This document shows positions 21,363 to 35,355 of a stretch of 64,000 bases of DNA, in pieces; position 1 is the stretch's first letter, and each line of letters opens with the position of its first letter. Below the pieces are notes generated by a model. The model was not told the origin of the DNA. It did not search any database and saw nothing but the letters and a program-made list of their open reading frames with translations. The position numbers and the translations under genes were made by a program. This DNA is from Chionoecetes opilio (Eukaryota; Arthropoda; Malacostraca; Decapoda; Majidae), in the NCBI GenBank assembly GCA_016584305.1, contig JACEEZ010019064.1, positions 57,501-121,500 on the forward strand, given 5' to 3'.

Positions 21363-24300
21363 AGCTAGTTAGATTTAAATGACGGGCGCCTAAAAAAAGG
21401 TTTTAAAATCTTTTGGGGGTTTTTTGAAAGGAAACCCCACCGGGCCCCACAGGAAACCCCCTTTTTTTAAAGGCAGCCCAGTGGTGGGGTGGGGGGGGGG
21501 CTCTTTTTTAAAATTCCCCTTTTAAGTCAAATTTTTATTTGACTTGGAGCCTACAACGGGAAACCCCAAAATTTTCAAACCTTTTTTTTTAGAGAACCAT
21601 GTTTTATTAAAAATCTGAAAATTTTAAGCAAATTTTTTGTGGGGGAAAAGGGTTAAATTAAGACAAAAAACAATTTGGGCCCCTTTTAAAGGGATTTTTT
21701 TTTGAATAAAGCTATAACTTTTGAAAAAAAAACTTGAAAATGTAGAGTAAGCTTTTAAATTCAAAAAACCCCAATTTTTTTTGGGAAAAAATTTAAATGT
21801 GGTGGAAAAGGGCACTTAAGACAAGGTAAAAGGGAAACCATTAAAAAATTTTCCAATGGGATAACGGGCCCAAAACGGCCCGGTAATACTAGTTATACAA
21901 TACTTTTACCCAATAAAACCAGTGTCAAAAATTAGAATGGGGTTGGTCACCAGAAACAGGCAGAAAATGAGCATTTTTTGTTATTACTTTTGTCATTTTT
22001 TAATAAAAACCCCCAAAAGGGGTCCCCAATTTTGTTGACCCCTCAAACCCCCCTACACATTTATTTGAGGGAAAAAGGCACAAAGCTAAAACCACGTGGA
22101 AAATGCGGGTTTTGATCCATTCATCAAAAATCATCAACTTGAGACCAGCGTATTTGGGGGAAAGGCCACTTAAGCCCCCCCACCCCCCCCAACCCCAACC
22201 CGGCGGCGTTTTGCCTTTCGAACAGGGGTTCTTTCCCAAAAAGGGGGGCAGTTTTGGAACATGCCGAGGGAAAAAATTAAACCCCCGCCCGGCGTCCCCG
22301 CCAACATTCAATTTTTTAAATATTGGGGGGGCCCAGCCCCCCACCACGGGTCAGCCCCGAAACACATGTTTTCCAATTTTTATACCCAGTTTTTCCCATT
22401 TTTAAAATATTTTTTGTTTTTTGCTTTTACCTTTTTTATCCCATCAGAACCAAAAAGCCGCGGTTTACAAATTTTGGGGTTCAAAAATTAAAAGGAGAAA
22501 ATTTTTGAGAAATTGCGGGCAGGTTGAAGACAAAAAAGTGAAAAAATGTGGGGCAAAACCTGGCATGGGCGTTTTTGCCAAACGGCAAGCGCCGAGGGTT
22601 TGGGGTGAGGGGGGTATTTGTGGACGGGGTTTTTAAGCCCAAGGTCAGAGGTCAATTTGAAACCGAATGACCTTTGTTCTATTTTGATTGAAAAAAAACC
22701 CCTTCAAAAGGGAACAAAAAGCAGAAAGCAAAATTTTGGGAATCTTTTCATCAATAAATCAAAAACAAAGACCAGCTTTTTGGTGGAAAGGGACACTTAA
22801 GACCAGGTAAAAAGGGTAAATTTTGCCCCCCTGTTTACTAGTACACACATTTGCCCAGTGGGAAAAAACCGTTTGACTTTCAGACAATTTTAAACCCACC
22901 CTTTTTGGTACAATACTAGTCAAAGGGTTCTTATTTAAACCCCCTTGTAAACCCAAATTTCGTACAAATATGACAAATGTGTTGGACTTTCCGGAATTCA
23001 GTACACCGGGGCGGGGGGAACCAGGAAAGTTTTTAGCCCCCTTTGGGGAATTAACGGGGCCCAAGCACCCCCACAGAAAGGGGGACGGGGGAAGAAATTA
23101 AAAGGGGGGGGGCAATCAAAAACAAAAAAACCCAAAAAGGGGTTTAAAAACATCAGGGGGAAACACATATTTGGGGAAAGTTTTTTTTTTTTTCCTTTGG
23201 GCCCCTTTAAAGAAATACAGAAAAACAGGGGGAAAATTTACCCTTTCCTGGGAAAAGGGGGGGGAAAACAAAATGCCCAAAGAAAGGATGTCTTTTAAAC
23301 AGCAAGGGGGGAGGGCAAAAGAAAAATGAGATCCTAAAACAAAACCGGTTAAAAGGGCCCTTTGAACAGACGTATGCCCAAAAGTTAGGGCAAAAAATTT
23401 CCCATCGGGGAAACTAAAGGGGGATTGTCCCATCGATGATTCCACCTGCGGGGCCCTGGTCACCAGCAAACCCAAGCTTTGCAACGTTAAATTGCCAAAA
23501 TTTTTGGGCAGATTCTCATGAAAAGGGGTTTTTAAAGAAAAAACCTAAAAGAGAAGAGGGGAAAAAAAAAAAAAAAAATTTTTAAATTTGGGCCCCGCTT
23601 TACACAGCCTTTTTTTGGTCCCCCCGAATGTGCCACGAATATGCAAGTCACCCCCTTTTGGGGGGGGCCAGTTTCGGCACATTCTTGCAGTTCGTGGTCG
23701 TTCGGCCACATTGTTGGGGGGACCACCCTTGCGACTTTTAAACCAGTTGCCACGCCCCCGCCACGAAAGTTTCAGGTTGCAGGAAAAATTCGTGGCCGGT
23801 CGCCAAATGTGCACAAAATGAAAAAATTGAGGGGGCAAAATGTCGCCGCCCTGTCCCCCGTCAATTTCGGCGTCCAATTAAACGGCGTTGGGGAAAGGGG
23901 TCACCAAATTTTTTTGACATTTGGGACCGTTAAATTTGAATTATGTCGCCACATGTCCCCAAATATTCGTGACTTTTGGGGAGGGGGGAAAATATTGGGG
24001 GGAAAGCCCCCCCAAATGTCCCCCCCCAATTTTGGGGGGAAAATTTTTTCGGGGAAATTGACCCCAAATTTAAACCCCACGAAAACGGAAACCGGCGTCG
24101 GCCCCGGGTGGTTTTTATCCCCCTGTGGGGAACAGCTGATAAAGTTGTCCCAAAATCTTGGAAAACTGTCGAAGAATTGTCCTGGGACGCCGGGGACATA
24201 CGAAGAAAAATTTTGGAGAAAATTTACGCCGAATATTCAGCGACAAAAAAGACAGTTACAATTTCAAATTTCAATTTGGGCGACATGGAACCCCAAAATT

Positions 24301-27300
24301 TTTCTGCGAAATGTCCCCGAAATGTCGAAAACAGTGTCGTGTACAGTGGGCCAAAAGTCGCCAATTGTCGAGGACAGAAAAAATTTTGGGGTCTTTTCCC
24401 GGCGACCCCCGGTCCCCGAATTTTTCCCGACCATGGTGGGCGACCATTCGTGGCCAAAATTCGGCTTTTGTAAGGGCTGCCATTAGAGGAAGTGCGTAGG
24501 GATTTTTCGGTGGTTTGATGGCCCCCAAACTGCCTTTAGTCACTTGCCCCAGAAAAAGGGGACATATAAATAGGTGAAGAGGATGACAATGTCAAAAAAC
24601 CCGTTTTCCTATTTTTGTTTTTTTGCCCTATACTTTTTATTTGCCCTTTCCCCCCCCAAACCAAATTCTTTGCCCTCTTTTAGTTTTTTTTCTTTAAACT
24701 TTTACTTTTCCAGTCTACGGGTTTTAGTAACCCACTAATCAATTAAACCCTAAAATTTTAATCGTCCTTTTCCTCCCCCCCACTTCTTCGGGTTCGCATT
24801 GGGGTTGGCAACTTCAAAAACACAGGGCCCAGCCACTGGCTTAGACGGGGGGGGCCTGGGGGGGGCCCTAGACCCCCCAATCAAGATCCATTTTTGGGAA
24901 TTTGATCCAAAAACCATATTTGAATTTGATTTTTTCAGAAAAAATTTGGGAAAAAATGGAAATACTTTTTAGCCCACTAAGGGGGCATATTCCCCACTCA
25001 AAATGCGGGAATCCCTTTGGAGGAACCCTGCCCCCCCAAATTTTTTAAAAAGGGACCCCTTTGGGGTAAAAGCCCCCCCTAAAAAAAAATTTTCCTGGAA
25101 ACCCCAAATGCGGGCCAGCATACACGCTTTTAAATCCCAAGTCCCCACCCACCCCCTGACTGAGGACTTTTTTTTTTTCCCTTCCCCTTTTTTTTTGGAA
25201 ATTTGGGCCCCAGTTGGCAGTGTCGCCCTCCCCCAAATATTTTGGGGGGAAAATTTAATTTTTTTAGGGCGGGCCCTTCCCCTTTGAAGGGGGTTTGACC
25301 GTCAAAAATTTTTTGCGACCCGGGTTTTTTTTGCAAAATTTTGGCGGGGGGGGAAACCCCCCAATTCGGCTTTTTTTTTCGGGACCCCGTAATTGCGAAA
25401 TTTCCCGCAACCGAAATTACCCTTTCCAAAAAATTTAGGCGATTGCTTTTCAAAATTTTGGTGGTCCGAAATTTCCCAAATTTTTCCACAATTTTTTCAG
25501 GCCCATAATTGCGCCACCCCGAAACCCGGAACCCCCATTCCAAAAATTTTTTGGGGAGTTGGGGGGGAAAAGTGCGGAATGCCCAAACCTTTGTTTGGTT
25601 TACTCCCCATAGTTTACTGGTTAGTTGTGTTTGTAATTTTTTTTTCATTTATTTCCAGTGTGTGGGGAAGGGGCCCAAAAACCCAGCATGTGGTGCCAGC
25701 ACTTTTTTACCTTTCCCAAATTTTTTGTTTTACCCGTTTGGGTTTGTTTTGGGAAATTATTTTTCTTTTATCCCAAAATTTTTCCTGGGTTTTTTCAAAT
25801 TTTTAAACCCCCTGGGAAAATCCCCTCGTCTAAGGAAAATTTCGGTTTCAAGGGCCCCCCTTTCTCCCCCTTTTGGGGTCTTTAAATCGGGGTTTGGGAA
25901 ACTGTATATAAAACCGTATTTGGGCCGGGGGATAAGACGAAATTTTTTCCCTTTAAAAAGGAAGGAAAAGTTAAACCCTGCGTCTAATGGGGGCCATATT
26001 GCGCATGAAGGTCGGGCAGAAAATGCAAAAACACCGGTGGTGTATTACAAAAGGGGTCTGGAGTGATCTGTGTTGAGCAGTAGCCACTGAGAAAAAAATT
26101 TGTAACTGGGTTATCAACAGTAAGGGAAATACAAAGAAAAGGTTGGATTTTAAGAAAAAAAGAGCTGGGGAAACAAGATAGGTTTGCTTGCTCCCCAAAT
26201 GGCCGTGTCAGATGAAAACACTTTCCACCTCCCGCTGCTACTCTCCATTGAAAAACGTCTGATATTCGGGTTTCGGGCCCCCTTAAACTGGGATACTTCC
26301 TCCCCGACCCCCTCCGTGCACTCCCAATGGATCTTTAAACCGCTCGGGACTCCCCCCCACGCCCCCATGGCAAGACAAACATCCTGCACTTAGATGTGGG
26401 GCCCTAACCACTTCGTCTCGGGCCACCCCTTTGGACAACAGTTGGAAGGAGATGATAGAAGGGGGGCCCCAAAAATGGTGAGGAAATTTTTTCTCGGGGA
26501 AACTGAGTATTGTTGTTTTAAAATGGAAATAGTGAAAAAAGGGCGTTTTAAATTTTTCAATTAAAGGGGATTTTGGGGAGGGGTTTGGGGGGGGTTTTTT
26601 TTTGAAAGTTTTTGGGGAGGTCTGTTATTCACAAAAGGGGAGGGGAAAAAGGGCGTGTGGCTTTGTATTTTTATTTGACAACGAGCCCCTTTGGTAAAAC
26701 CGGGGGGAAAAGGGAGGTGCCCCGGTGTGTGTCTTTTGGTGTCCTGGGCTGACGAATGACCTGGTGGTTTGCGTTGTGTTGGTGAGGAAAAAGTCGGTCA
26801 GGCCCGGGTCACCCTCAAACCCGACCCAGACATGGGGGGGGGGGGCCCAAGCCGATGCAGGTTGGGGTATGTGCGTGTGTGGTTTACGCCCTACGTTTGG
26901 GAAAACAAGGGGGGATAATAGACAGCATAGGCCTTTTTTACCCCCCCTTTGGCCCCTCAATTTTTCACCCCCGTACCCCACGGGGTAAAGGGAAAATTTT
27001 GAAAGAGTGCACTAAAAAGGCTGCAATGGGGCGGGGGATGGGGCAAAAATCTTTCCCCCGGGAACCCAAAACCAAAACCCATCACTGGGACCAAACCATC
27101 CGCCTCAAGGGCCCAAACACACCATACCACATGGTGCACGGGCAAACCCTCTCATCACATCCGTTAGAAATTTTTTACATTCCCAAACCCAAAAAAAAAC
27201 CCTTTACCCCTAAAAGGTTTCGCCGCCCCCTCCCCGGCTCCAATTTCCCCACCGTTCCCGTCACGGGTCCAGCACTCACCGTCCTTTTCACGTAAAAAGG

Positions 27301-28663
27301 GTTTCCCGGGGGGAAAAATATTTTAATGAATGAAAACTGTGCCGTGTGATTTAATTTTGTTTTTCTCAAGGGTTATTTACCCAAAACAGCGTCTTTTAGA
27401 GTTCAACTCCTTTTCTTATACCAAAAGAATGCTATTAATGCAAATTTCTTCCCCCCTAGCCGTGAGGCACCCTGTCTGCTTTTGAGGGTAAGCAGAAAAT
27501 GCCTAAAATTAAGAACCGTGACGAATAGTGGGAATACAAAAGGGCCCGGGTGACGGAAAACCCCCGTGATTTCAGAGTGTGAAAAAAGCCTTCACCGGGA
27601 AACCCTTTCCCGAAGAAAACTAATCAACCCCCGCGGGCTGTGATGTTCATAGGTGTAAACCCGGGCCAAAAATCGTCGTCCCGACAAAGGTGCCCTTCAA
27701 CAAATTTCAAAAATAATAAGGGAGAGATGGTTTCCTTTTCAGGGTTTTCCTAAATTTTCGTAAAATTTTTGTTATTGGGCAACCACCGATTTTTGAGGCC
27801 CAAACTTAGTCCTCCCCAATAGGGTTTTTATGTGTTTTTTAATAAAACTTGCTCCCCGTTTTTGTCGGAAAAACAAAGTTTGTTTTAATGTGGGGGTGTC
27901 GGGGGGGGAAAGGGGGGGGGCTGTGCCCCCCCGCCCCACAAACATTGGGTACGCTTCACATGCCCCTTTGTATTGGTAATTTTCGTTTTAAAAATCTAAA
28001 TCATCTGGTACTAAACCAAGCCCCCCCTCTAACCTAACCTTTAAACTGATTTAACCTAATTAAAATTTTGGCTGAAAAAACGGTAAACTTTTTTTTTAAT
28101 GCATGTAACGCCCTTTGTATTCAAACCCCATGGGAAATGAGGCTCAAAATACTCAAAAATGAAAAGCTACACGATTTAGTAAAGGGGGAAGGGGTCCCAA
28201 CTTTTTAAAACCCCCTACCAAAATAAAACCCAAAATCTATACTGCAAATTTTTTCCCCAAAGTCAAACAATAGCAAAAAACAAAAAAGGCATACCTCCAA
28301 AATTAAATCTAAGCTATATTTCATAGGGAGAAAAAATTAGAATATCAATTTGGGGGGCATCCGCAAATTATTATGACCGTTTTTTTTTTCCCGTAAATTT
28401 CCCCTTAAAATTTTAACTAGTATAATTTTTCATTCACATTCCCCTGCACTGTGAATATTGTATTTAGGTACATCTCATAATCATTTTCTTTTTCCCCCAC
28501 AATCCTTTTTTTTTTTTTTTTTACCTTTCGTATGAAAAAAATTTACGATTTTTTTTTTTCCTCAAAAAAACCAATATTTTTTTTTCTCAAAAAAATTTTG
28601 TAAAATAAAGGGGGTCTTATCGGAGGGCGTTTATGCGCCGACAAATCGGTGTTTTATATTTAT

Positions 28664-28786
28664 ATATTTGATAATATAATATAAAATATATATATTTATA
28701 TATATTATATATATATTTTATATAATATTTTATATATATAATATATATATTTTTATATATATATATATATATATATAAAATAATTT
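28664..28786. repeat. AT microsatellite, irregular
   Basis: TA/TTTA/ATAAA mixture of about 120 bases inside the homopolymer-rich block. Confidence 0.8.
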
Positions 28787-29274
28787 ATTTTCTTAGTTTT
28801 GGGAGTCCCTTCCCTTTTAATTTTTAGGGTGACCCAAAAACCCCTCGTCATTTTTTGGGGTTTTTTTATGCGCAACGTTTCGCCAAAGGCAATTTGGATA
28901 TCAGGCTAAAATTTGTAAAAAAAATTAAAAAAAATTGGGAATTTCTAAAAAAAGGGGCATTAAAAAATGATTTCCTAAGTAACAATAAAATATTCCTATT
29001 TTTTCTAAATTAAATAAATAATAAATAAAATATAATTTGTACTTAACGGACCCCTTTGGGGTTTTAAAGGGTGTCGAGTTTGGAAAAGGACTGAATGAAC
29101 ATAGTTTCGTGGGTAACCCTTTCCAAACTTGTGTGGAGGCGATCGAAACCCAGAGTCGGGCAATCGAAACAGTGTAGTCATTTTAGTTATGTAGTTGGTG
29201 TGAAGTGATTGGTTTTAACAAGGGGGCAGATGCTTGATGTTTGGGGGGTTTCTAATTTTAATTTTTTATTTCTA

Positions 29275-29395
29275 TATATATAATATATATAAATAATATA
29301 TATTTTATAATATATATAAAAAATATATATTTTATATAAAATTAAATTTATAATATTTTTTAATTTTTATTTTATTATTAAAAATATAATTAATA
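29275..29395. repeat. AT microsatellite, irregular
   Basis: Irregular TATA/AAAT mixture, like the one at 28664. Confidence 0.8.
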
Positions 29396-29435
29396 TCAGT
29401 TTAAAAACCCCTCATATTCGGGCTGACATTTTTGG

Positions 29436-29466
<31 letters not shown>

Positions 29467-30499
29467 GGCCTATGGGGTAGGTAGGGGGGTCATGATGCGA
29501 ATTTTAGGAGGTTAGAGGTCCAGGCAGGCCGTTTCTTTTTTTTGTGTCAAAAAATTTTTATTTGGGGAAATGATCTGAGGCCATTGAACCCTTTGGGGCC
29601 CCGACCCGCAAAGGAATCGTTTCTCCAGCTACCACCCCCCCCCCCCCGCCTAGATATTACCCGCCCCCACTACCGATCCACAAACCCCCCTCGGTAGGTA
29701 AATAAAAGGGTAAGAAGGCCCTGACTGGCTTGGAACGAGTAATGACCCTCATCAAACTTGTCATCATACCCCCCAATGAAAAATTTTTTCCCCCCAAAAC
29801 TTTTTGCCAAAACGCAATTTTAACAAAACGTTTGACACGGCCCTTTTAAAAATCGTGTCACAAGGACACCTTTTTTCCGTTTTGTGTTTCGGGGGGGCCC
29901 GGGGAAAAAATGTTTCCCCATCACTGGCTACCCCCGCCCCCTCAACACCCTTTAAAAAAAACCCCTATTTAAGGGGAAAAGTATACATTTTACCTAAAAA
30001 ATGCCGTAAATAACCCGCTTTACCATAATCCCTACGATGTATAAAACTATAAAAAGGGGTTTTTAAAATCTACCCACCCTGCTGGGGAGCAGCCTGCCCC
30101 GCCCGGCACCCTGCCTACCCTCAGGACAACCGCTTTTCATCCGCCCTCACCTGGGCCTTCCTTTTAAGAAGACAGGGCCAACTACCCCCTCTTGATTTGC
30201 ATCTAGGGGTTCATCGGGTTTTATAGGGCTCCTCAAGGATCCTCCCCAGCCTTTTCCCCCACAGACAACACCAAAAAGGAGGAGGAAATCTCCGCCATCA
30301 TGAAAACTGCTGCCGGCTGCCACGTAGGGCGGGCAGTGCTGTACACTACAAACCCGTATAGTACTGTATTTTATTGTTTATTTTTTTTCTGGATTTTTTA
30401 TTTACATTATTTATTTTTATGTTTTTTTGATATTTGCATGACTTTTGAAATTTTTTTTTTATTCACCTAGAATTTAAAAAAAAAAATTGGGAATTTTGG

Positions 30500-30583
30500 G
30501 GGAATATAAACCCCCCATTATTCGGATCCTTGCATTACTGGACCACTCCATGGCCCAATAGTGCAATATGAGAGGTTTTACTG
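30500..30583. mobile_element. Tigger-like terminal fragment
   Basis: Read on the minus strand from 30583, CAGTAAAACCTCTCATATTG follows a TA (30584-30585) and continues with an ATTG/GGGCC segment, as in pogo/Tigger termini. The partner end is not visible, perhaps lost in the low-quality sequence. Confidence 0.4.
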
Positions 30584-30584
30584 T

Positions 30585-30700
30585 ATTAATATAATTTTAT
30601 ATAAAATATATATAAATTTTATTTTATATTATTTTTAAAATATAAAATTATATTATATATATTGTATATATATATTAAAATATTTTATAAATACTGTACG
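30585..30700. repeat. AT microsatellite, irregular
   Basis: Mixed TATAT/AAATTT stretch next to the Tigger-like end. Confidence 0.75.
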
Positions 30701-31510
30701 TAACTTATCCCATATAGTTTAAATTAATATATTTAAAAAAAAAAAGGGGAAAAATTTATGGGAGGAGGATGACCAGGGGAGGTTGGGACCCACGGGAAGC
30801 CAAATGTGACCTTGAATTACCCCTTTAATTGACCCTTTTCCTTTGCAATACTGACCCCCCCAGTACTGGCGAAAGGTTAGATAATTTAACATATATAATT
30901 TTGGGTGTAAATAAATTAAAGCTGCAAAAAGTAGAAAAAGGAAAAAAAAAAAAAATTCAAAAATACTATTTTTTTTCATAAAAGTCTAAATAAAATCGGC
31001 ATGTAATTCACCAAAGTTTTTCATTTCTTGATGCAAAATAACCGTCAGATAAATATTATATATGCCGGTATCCATGTCTAGGGTCTGAAGAAAATTTTTT
31101 TTAGTGAATATTACGAACTTTTCGATGAAAAAAAAAAGGCCATTTTCTTTGGGGCAAAAAAAATTTCCTTAGAGTGAGTTTCGACTAATCCAAAAACTTA
31201 AGAGTTACGATCTACTAATATATTCCAAAATGAAGCAGGGAAAGAGTCGGATGGGATGAGCCCCCATGACAGAGCAAACAAGGAGGTTTCGAAAGGGTGG
31301 AGGATCTACTATCTACCCTGGCACGTATGACCGATGCTGCAGACATAAAGGTTAGACCAGGGATCACTACCCGTCGTAGTGATACAAAATACTCCCAGCC
31401 TCGGGAAAAAGCATGTGGTTGTGTACATACCTAAGATTCACGAAGACACGGAACTCACCCCGTTCCCCTTTTTAAGGGTCGAAAAAAAAAAAATTTTTTC
31501 CCCCTTAACA

Positions 31511-34500
31511 ACTGACCATACCCCGGTTGAACCTACGCCGCAAAGGGTTTGGATCTAACGCTGACAAAAAAAAATGAAGGGCAGGGGCCGGATGTTCGAA
31601 CGTTCGTAGCGATCTCTAAGATCATCTTAGCACTAAAATTATCTTGGAATGGTTCGGAACGCGTGAGAAGTATTTTAAATAGTCATTTAAAACATCAATC
31701 TGCCATATTTTTTCTTATAGTCCACCCTATTTTGTTCTAGGCTAAGGTTTGCTGAGAACAACCGACACATGTTCGTTTGTTATGTTGTCTGTTTCGCATG
31801 CTGAAGGTTTTTTCTAATATACAAGGGCATATAAAGTTATGTGATAAGTTAATTGGTATTCATGTGAGTTGTTATTGTGGTCATGACGTTGTAGGGGAAT
31901 CGTGAAGGGAAATTGAATGGTATGCTGGCCGAATGCCTATAGGTGACTGTGGAATGAGTGGAAGTGCAAATAAAAAAGAAAATGGTGTCTTGTTGCTAGA
32001 ATGGGTAGAGAAGATGATATGGGAGAGGAAGAGATTGCGGGAAGTTAGGAGGAGATAGGAGACAAGATGAGATGGAGAGATGAGTAAAGTGAAGGATAAG
32101 CTACGGATGGCGTGGCATTTTTTATAAAGGGAGATTGGAACGAATGAAGGCTAGTGGGTGGGTACACAAGGTGTATGAGATAAGATAAGATGTCATACTA
32201 TCTAGAACTTTGCAAAGTACAACTAACAAGGTATTGACTATACAAAGCGCCGCCACGTCCAGCAGAACTAGGCGGACTCGAACCGCTGGACCGGATATGC
32301 CCACAGGGACGCTGCACATTGCGAGCTCACGTATCTACAACCTGCCACCCGACGCGGCCCACAAGTTTGTATGAATGCGGAATGGATAGAGACGCAGATT
32401 ATGTAATTGTAGTGCTGGAACGGCAGATAAACTAGGTAACATTGATGTGTGTGTTTAGGGGGGAAAGGCACTAGTGCGTGGAATGCATGTATTCGAGGTG
32501 GAAAAGTGAAATACATAAAGGTATAAGTGCAGTTTAGGACAAAATACATACACCACAACCAATCGGTGGTTTTAAGTATTTCTGAAATTCGTCATCAAAT
32601 AGGAGTATTTATATTAACCACAGAGCAGCTGTCGGAAATGAAAAATAAGACATGGGGGTCTGAGGTTAGGTTACGTAATCAAGCTCGGGTTAGGATAGTT
32701 AACTAGCAGGGCGGTCTTGGGGGGCGTTAGCCCCCCCGTTATGTCTGAGGAGTTATTGGTAAATAAGGAGTAGCTATTGGTTGAAACTGCATAATTTACC
32801 TAAAGAGTGTGTGGAGGAATAAAAGGAATGGTGATTGATGCGGCAAGGATTGTCTGAGAAGATGTAGGTACACTGAAGGGATGTGAGTACGAGAAAATTA
32901 CGAATGAATGGTTCAACAATGATGGAAGATGGGGTAGTGAGATGTTATTCTAAGCAAGTTAAGACCCTTGGTGTATGGTAGGGTGTATAGAGGATGAAGA
33001 AGGGAGCAAGTTTGTGTAAGATGAGGGATGAGGGGGTGATGAGTGACAGTTGCAGCACTGGTACCGTACTTGCAGGGAGATTGATAGGGAAGAGGAGCTG
33101 TTCTGTGTATATGTGGTTATGAATGAGGGAGGAATGGCCAAGTGGAATGAATGCAACTGTTTATTAAGTAATAACAGGGTTAATGATTATACTTGTAAAT
33201 ATAATTTATAATGAAAGACTACAGCACAATATAGTGAGACAAAAAATAATACAGAAAAAATAAGCTGTAGGGCTTGTGGAGCCAACCAACTCCTGCGGAT
33301 AATATGAACCGGCAGGGTATGAAGCCAGAGGGAAATTGTGGGGTCTAAAGCACAAAAAATGCAGGCTTTCATTTCAACCTAACCCATCTATTGTTAATAT
33401 GTTCAATTCGGTATTATTTCGGTGCTGAGCGGGGGCGGGAATCACCCCCCGCTCATTCACTAACCTAACCTAGACATATAGTCAAATGGCCAAACTACCT
33501 AACCTAACTGTTCAGGGCTATTGCTGGTATTTAATCCCTGAATAAGAAACACGGGTAAAATAGGAAACACTCGCTGATGAAAAAAAATTGGAACACCCGT
33601 TCGACGGCGGGTGAGATCATAGCGGCGCACAGTTCCAGGTATTGTCTAGTTGCATGATAATGGCGGTGGGTATTAGTTTGGTAGTGGGGTTTCCCCCCCC
33701 CCCCTAAAACAGTCCAGGAATTCTTACCTTACATAAATCAGTAGATTTCTTTCATTTGAGTATTTGAACACCATTTCCCATGGTATCATGAATAATAATG
33801 GCGTTTACATGTACCTACTGAAAAATATCTACCGTTATTTCACCAGAAACGGGTTAAGTTAGGTTTAAATCAGATACGTTTGGTTCAGAGGTGGGGTTTG
33901 GTTTAGTAACAGAGGATATCAGAAAAAATAAAATTATCAATAATATGGCAGGAAAGGGTGTAAGGTTTGCGGTGCATACATCCCCCCATACACGTAAACA
34001 ATTTTTTGTTTCCGACAAAACGAGTGCAATATTCATCATATACCATCAACACGATTAAGGGAAAACTCAAGTTTCGGCCTCGAAATCGGTGAAAGCCCCT
34101 AACGAAATTTTTACCAAGCGGTGTGTAAGTCGGCAGCTATTAACATTCAATTCATATATAATTATTCGCGCTGGGCTAAAACGGTAAAATTATAAGCTTC
34201 CCACCGTTTATTATGTTTTTTTCTCCAGCTCTTTTTACCTTTACGAGTCCCTTCAGAACCTCAAAAACGTACTTATAAGTGGGAGAGTTCACCATTTAAA
34301 CCCCCCTCACCCCCACCTAAAGTCTAAATGACGCCCCCCCCACAAAATAATACTAAGTAACCTCATTATAACCTATCTAACCCTACACAATACCTCTCTA
34401 TCCCTGCGAGACCTTCCCAAGGCGCAGGAGTAAGAACTATGAATTTTACCAGGTTAGCGTTATATTGAGGTTATAAGTTTGGAATGATTTTGAGTGGGGT

Positions 34501-35260
34501 GACTCGCTCGCAGGAGGTTATTAGTGCAGTATACGTCTTCAGTGTTGTGATACGCGTTCCTTGTGGAGGCATGTAATTTTTGTTTACATTCTGACTGTGC
34601 ATATTGATTGGCTAACAATTCACAAGGCACTGATGAAATCTTTCCTCTGATTGGCAACTCAAGCGACAGTCAGCGATCCATTCCTCATTTATCGTAACGG
34701 AATCGGGAACGAGCTGAAGATCGCATCATCGGCAGCTAAGAAAATTCGGACGGTCTTTGAAAATACATATTTGTGGTGTTCGTAGCCCAAGATCTAAGAT
34801 GGGCCGATAAGAACGCATAAGATGATCTTCTTTAGAGGCCGGGAAAGGTCACGAACGTCGAACATCCAGCACCCGAACTTGAACGATAGTGATCACCAGG
34901 TCGGTTGTCTGGACAGACAAATAATTAGGGCTTTGAAACAGGAGTAATCACTGTATCAAATCAGTTACGATACCTGCCTCCGTCAATCAACAGTTTACAA
35001 TAGAACAAAAAATATATTAAACCTACATGTATTCTGTGAACACAACTCTATCTTTCTCTCTGAAATGTTCTCTCTCGCCTCCACGTTAAAAGTTATATAT
35101 AAAGGTGTAATCTGCAACCATGGACTATCGCTGGCGCGGCCGAAGTTGCCACCACTGCAACAGTTATACAAGTAATGGCTGTCTTAATAATTTCGGTAGT
35201 ATTAATAGCAGAATTAAGAAGAATTCTTACACATAATGACTTATATAAATCTACTCTATA
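31511..35260. other. mostly unrecognised sequence
   Basis: Normal texture returns. I see no supported gene. Small items inside: short TAACCTAACC-type words at about 33463-33510, a GAGCGGGGGCGGG / CCCCCCGCTC hairpin near 33428-33455, and a GATGTTCGAACGTTCGT-containing segment (about 31574-31625) whose inverted relative is near 34810-34875. Confidence 0.4.
32215..32345 (-). ncRNA. possible tRNA-derived SINE fragment
   Basis: The minus strand has GGTTCGAGTCC (32284-32274), a perfect RNA polymerase III box B, within a T-arm-like GCGG-TTCGAGT-CCGC hairpin. I cannot find a convincing box A or a complete cloverleaf, so this is not called as a tRNA gene. Confidence 0.2.
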
Positions 35261-35355
35261 TCTTATATATATATCATATATATATATATGTATACTATTA
35301 TACTATATAATGTTAGAGAGGCAATACTTCTCCATGAGGAAGCGTAAGATCTTAT

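Larger units (their letters stand above)
21363..31510. other. homopolymer-rich block, probably low-quality consensus
   Basis: From about 21363 the texture changes sharply: runs of four to twelve identical bases occur many times per line (AAAA, TTTT, CCCC, GGGG), often adjacent as CCCCAAAATTTTGGGG. Microsatellite islands inside look scrambled. No recognisable transposon or gene family shows through, unlike the flanks. Open frames overlap on both strands because stop-containing words are diluted. The parsimonious reading is poorly polished long-read or gap-filled sequence; gene calls should not be made here. Confidence 0.6.

Noticed and set aside
23641..24486. 281-codon frame
   Set aside because: Inside the homopolymer-rich block, with equally open frames on both strands; no motif.
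32274..32284. tRNA gene suggested by GGTTCGAGTCC
   Set aside because: No acceptor stem, D-arm or box A could be matched, so it is only listed as a possible SINE fragment.
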